This document shows, piece by piece, positions 5,701 to 7,214 of a stretch of DNA of 7,214 nucleotides. Each line of letters begins with the position of its first letter. The first letter of the stretch is position 1. The position numbers and the translations under genes are program-made. The notes under the pieces are model-generated. The model saw nothing but the letters and a program-made list of their open reading frames with translations. It searched no databases and was not told the origin of the DNA. This DNA is from Stenotrophomonas_A sp036566925 (GTDB taxonomy: Bacteria > Pseudomonadota > Gammaproteobacteria > Xanthomonadales > Xanthomonadaceae): NCBI GenBank assembly GCA_036566925.1, contig DATCVI010000141.1, positions 1-7,214 on the forward strand, written 5' to 3'.

Positions 5701-7214
5701 ACCAGGTGACGATCCGCAACAACGGCCCGTCGGTGGCCACCAACGTGCGCCTGCGCGACACCTTCACCCCGCCAGCCGGGCGCACGGTGGTCTTCGTCGG
5801 TGCATCGAGTTCGACCGCCGGGCCGTTCTCGCCCGCAGCCTGCTCGATTGTCAGTGGCAGCAACCCCACCGTCGGTGCGCCGCTGGTCCTCGACTGCCTG
5901 ATGCCCGGCATCGGTTTCGGTACCAACGTCGCCGGTGTGGTCGCTTCCGGCCAGACCAGCACCTTGTTCCTGCGCTATCGCTACGACACGCCGCCGGGCG
6001 CGGCCGGCGACACCGTGCTCAACGTGGCCCAGGCCAGCTCGGCCGAAGTCGACAGCAACAGCGCCAACGACGAGGCCACGCAGGACACGACCATCCGCGC
6101 CGCATCGGACATGGGCGTGAGCAAGCACGTGGTCACCAGCGCGCCGGATGCCGATCCGGACGTGGCCGTGGCCCCGAACGTGGAAGGCGTGTCGCTGCGG
6201 CAGCCGTTCTTCTACGTCATCGATGGCATCAACAACGGTCCCGGGGCCAGCCTTTCGCGCGACCGCAGCGGCAGCAGCCCGCTCAACGGCACCGGCACGG
6301 TGATCACCGATACGTTGCCGGCCGGCCTGTTGGTCACCGGCCCGGTGAGCTGGCAGAAGAAGGGCCCGCTGCCGCCCGGTGGCGGCGGTGAAGTGCCCAA
6401 CGGCATCGGTAACTGCGCGCAGGCCGGCGCTGCGCTGACCTGCCGGCTGGGCGACGTCACCGTCGGCGGCAAGGTCCGCATCGTGGTGCCGGTGCGCTGG
6501 GATACCTGGCCAGGTGCGGCGGCGATCAACAACACCGCCACCGTCGCCACCGAGCAGATCGATCGCAACAACGGCAACAACAGCGCCACCGTGCCGATCC
6601 TGGTGACGCGCGCCAGCCTGGGCGGTCGCGTGTTCGAGGACCGCGACCGCGCCGGCGCCAATGGCGGCGTACGCCAGGCCGGCGAGCCCGGCATCGCCGG
6701 CGTGACCATCGTCCTGAGCGGCACCGACGCCTACGGCAACAGCGTCAATCGCAGCACCACCACCGCCGCCGACGGCAGCTATTCTTTCCAGGATCTTTCG
6801 CCTGCCGACGCCAACGGCTACAGCGTGACCCAGACGCAGCCGGCCGGCTTGCGTAATGGTCCGATCGATCCGCCGAGCGCCGGTGGCAACGCGCCTTCGC
6901 TGGGCGGCACCTATGCCGCCGGCAATCCGGACTCGCGCTACACCGCGGTGCTGCTGACCGCCAACACCGCCGCACTGCGCTACGACTTCCCCGAAGTGCG
7001 ACAGCCTTCGCTGGCGGGCCACGTCTACGTGGACGGCAATTTCAACGATCGCCGTGATGCGGGCAGCGACGCCGCCATCGCCGGCACTACCGTCGAGTTG
7101 CTCGATGCCGGCAGCGGTAGCGTGGTGTCGACCACCACCACCGCGGCCGACGGCAGCTATCGCTTCGACAATCTCGATCCGCTGCTCGTGTACACGCTGC
7201 GCCAGCCGCTGCCG
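2706..7214 (+). CDS. Giant secreted DUF11/SdrD_B-domain surface protein, adhesin-like (3' end outside window)
   Basis: The frame is open for 1503 codons, from ATG 2706 to the last base of the window. Residues 1-49 form a long signal peptide: a basic n-region of about 33 residues, a hydrophobic core (IVLAAVFSVPALAFA) and a likely cut after A49. About eight DUF11-type domains follow (starts near residues 51, 203, 328, 460, 628, 784, 968 and 1136). Most begin ADL-x-(I/L)-x-K and contain N-(N/Q/A/L)-GP before a D-x-(L/F)-P strand. Two SdrD_B/Cna-B-like domains come next: 1304 to about 1390, and 1436 to the end (cut). The composition is rich in Ala, Thr, Asn and Gly with few lysines, typical of extracellular rods. 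Such proteins are usually surface adhesins or structural stalks; the exact role is unknown. The anchor or secretion signal must lie beyond the window. The best ribosome-binding site (2691-2696) supports this start. Confidence 0.9.
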   Translation, partial: MTDLKRGGREASRWARARTIHGCSAIFSARTGWRIVLAAVFSVPALAFAADLQITNLSDTGYDPTPAGSNVVYSVTVENSAADTVANAVAIFDLPAGALAAAPLPSFCSVSVANVRRVECRVGTLVGTFTDPDGAVTFQLPISTVGIAPGTMQIRGAIGFQSALPAGNTQISTITDADPFFASDTNAANNRRIEATTLDSAGDLSIEKLATPDPVVAGAEITYTITVRNAGPSASAGFNVVDDLPAAVQYVANSFSGSGWTFNPATMTATHATAVASGGSSSFSFRARVTAGSGNVVNTARVQAGTTPDPLLDNNTGTVTTTITAGADLGLTKSATPAPAISGQPVTFNVQVRNQGPSAAVNPRFVDNLPTGFVVTGGTAPAGWTCSNSNADTTRTCALNGSLAVGAVANFTIASVVPAAGTNSSGNVTNSATASADTPDPNGVDNTGSTTFTVLADGADLSLQKTKTPALVPVWSGIGSDLDSRMTSNIDVRNLGPRAASGQVQVVDALATGEELLQNDGSVAQPGVSFASGAWTCTVDVLYSLGTPQHVTCDLGAGALPVAVGATAPRLQLLTRARSSAASLLNNACTGGSGGSIEPLTGNGIDRDPEPGNDCSGAGTRTTDERADLVISKQTNGPGEADNVLAANQDTLTYTLTVTNNGPDATTGVVVNDTVPGFVSGRTQLSVTSAPVGWQCNITGASVACSSGTTALANQQTVQIVIQVRRALFDSYSQGSTACGGSNVTGAYCNTAGVGINAAVAGSVGELNGSNNQASDWIRIARVANVVTSAKTIASGTPGRAGVNTTYVMSYVNQGPSSVPGVILRDVFTLPANDSGFVLISAQRTGAGTRACTATAGAGVTVTATAGGNSYANTSGAPAQVSVVCPALPNLANQQTETLQVVIRPNVNAANTGRQFDNIADFVIDLDGDGQGDPTAGTDGDGNTYDFNNNTGDDSKSAQLPFESGQVDLITNKIDTGFSGGVDPLGFDAVNAAANLITYQVTIRNNGPSVATNVRLRDTFTPPAGRTVVFVGASSSTAGPFSPAACSIVSGSNPTVGAPLVLDCLMPGIGFGTNVAGVVASGQTSTLFLRYRYDTPPGAAGDTVLNVAQASSAEVDSNSANDEATQDTTIRAASDMGVSKHVVTSAPDADPDVAVAPNVEGVSLRQPFFYVIDGINNGPGASLSRDRSGSSPLNGTGTVITDTLPAGLLVTGPVSWQKKGPLPPGGGGEVPNGIGNCAQAGAALTCRLGDVTVGGKVRIVVPVRWDTWPGAAAINNTATVATEQIDRNNGNNSATVPILVTRASLGGRVFEDRDRAGANGGVRQAGEPGIAGVTIVLSGTDAYGNSVNRSTTTAADGSYSFQDLSPADANGYSVTQTQPAGLRNGPIDPPSAGGNAPSLGGTYAAGNPDSRYTAVLLTANTAALRYDFPEVRQPSLAGHVYVDGNFNDRRDAGSDAAIAGTTVELLDAGSGSVVSTTTTAADGSYRFDNLDPLLVYTLRQPLP
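2856..6599 (+). repeat. Array of about eight diverged DUF11 domains
   Basis: Protein-level repeats (residues about 51-1298), too diverged to appear as DNA repeats. The shared core is an opening DL-x-(I/L)-x-K strand, TYT(I/L)TV-x-N-x-GP, a D-x-(L/F)-P strand, often a (G/A)W-x-C strand, and an ending with D-x-(N)-NN. The GP signatures stand at NAGPSAS, NQGPSAA, NLGPRAA, NNGPDAT, NQGPSSV, NNGPSVA and NNGPGAS; the first domain has NSAAD instead. Domains 4 to 8 are longer (about 155-185 residues) than domains 2 and 3 (about 120-130) because of loop insertions. Confidence 0.8.
6615..7214 (+). repeat. One complete and one truncated SdrD_B/Cna-B-like domain
   Basis: Residues 1304 onwards (SLGGRVFEDRDRAGANGG...) and 1436 onwards (SLAGHVYVDGNFNDRRDAGSD) show the family's G-x-V(F/Y)-x-D opening with an Asp/Asn-rich, possibly calcium-binding loop, then GIAGVTIVL or AIAGTTVEL, then TTxAADGSY-x-F-x-(D/N)L. 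The 27-base stretch coding for TTTAADGSY is nearly identical in both (6756-6782 and 7134-7160, one difference, 378 bp apart), which suggests recent duplication or strong codon and sequence conservation. More copies may follow outside the window. Confidence 0.75.

Noticed and set aside
3854..6391. Two + strand frames of about 345 codons each (3854-4897 and 5357-6391) inside the giant gene
   Set aside because: Both are Arg/Gln/His-rich shadows; the DUF11 frame is continuous through both.
2265..7022. A 1585-codon open frame on the - strand, opposite the giant gene
   Set aside because: It is antisense to a clearly real protein with a signal peptide and known domain types. Its product is a low-complexity mix of Gly, Ala, Arg, Val, His and Asp without a recognisable domain. 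In GC-rich genes few stop codons arise in the frame opposite the coding one, so very long shadows are expected. Ribosome profiling would settle it.
1..7214. tRNA or rRNA genes, CRISPR arrays, insertion sequences, attachment sites
   Set aside because: No cloverleaf-like pattern, regular repeat-spacer array, transposase fragment or terminal inverted repeats were seen.

Overview
The window looks like chromosomal DNA from a high-GC gammaproteobacterium. Xanthomonadaceae (Xanthomonas, Lysobacter or Stenotrophomonas relatives) is my best guess, from the strongly G/C-biased third codon positions, the style of the kinase, and a giant surface protein built of DUF11 and SdrD_B-like domains. This assignment is an inference from composition and family knowledge, not from a search.

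Layout, all on the + strand: (1) bases 1-75 are the last 24 codons of a gene that begins outside the window. (2) A 99-bp gap holds a possible promoter overlapped by a perfect 11-bp inverted repeat. (3) A two-gene operon, 175-2285, encodes a membrane sensor histidine kinase with six hydrophobic segments and an OmpR/PhoB-type response regulator; their reading frames overlap by 4 bases (ATGA). (4) A 420-bp gap, 2286-2705, has no convincing gene but is rich in structure: a 19-nt palindrome just after the regulator, a GCAC tetranucleotide run, an AT-rich patch, an 11-bp direct repeat 40 bp apart, a plausible sigma-70 promoter and a GC-rich hairpin in the inferred leader. (5) From 2706 to the last base, one uninterrupted reading frame of 1503 codons encodes the N-terminal part of a very large secreted protein. 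It has a long signal peptide, about eight DUF11-type beta-sandwich domains, then one complete and one cut-off SdrD_B/Cna-B-like domain. Its C-terminus lies outside the window.

How it may work together: the kinase senses a signal through its membrane domain and phosphorylates the regulator, which binds DNA through its winged helix. The adhesin-like gene is the next gene on the same strand after a long, structured upstream region, so regulation of the giant protein by this two-component pair is a natural hypothesis, but the sequence does not prove it.

The most notable signal in the giant protein is its cysteines. All 18 cysteines after the signal peptide can be placed in nine close pairs, usually one pair per DUF11 domain at an equivalent place. 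This suggests a long extracellular rod in which nearly every domain is locked by its own disulfide. A 1585-codon open frame on the opposite strand of this gene is judged to be a composition shadow.
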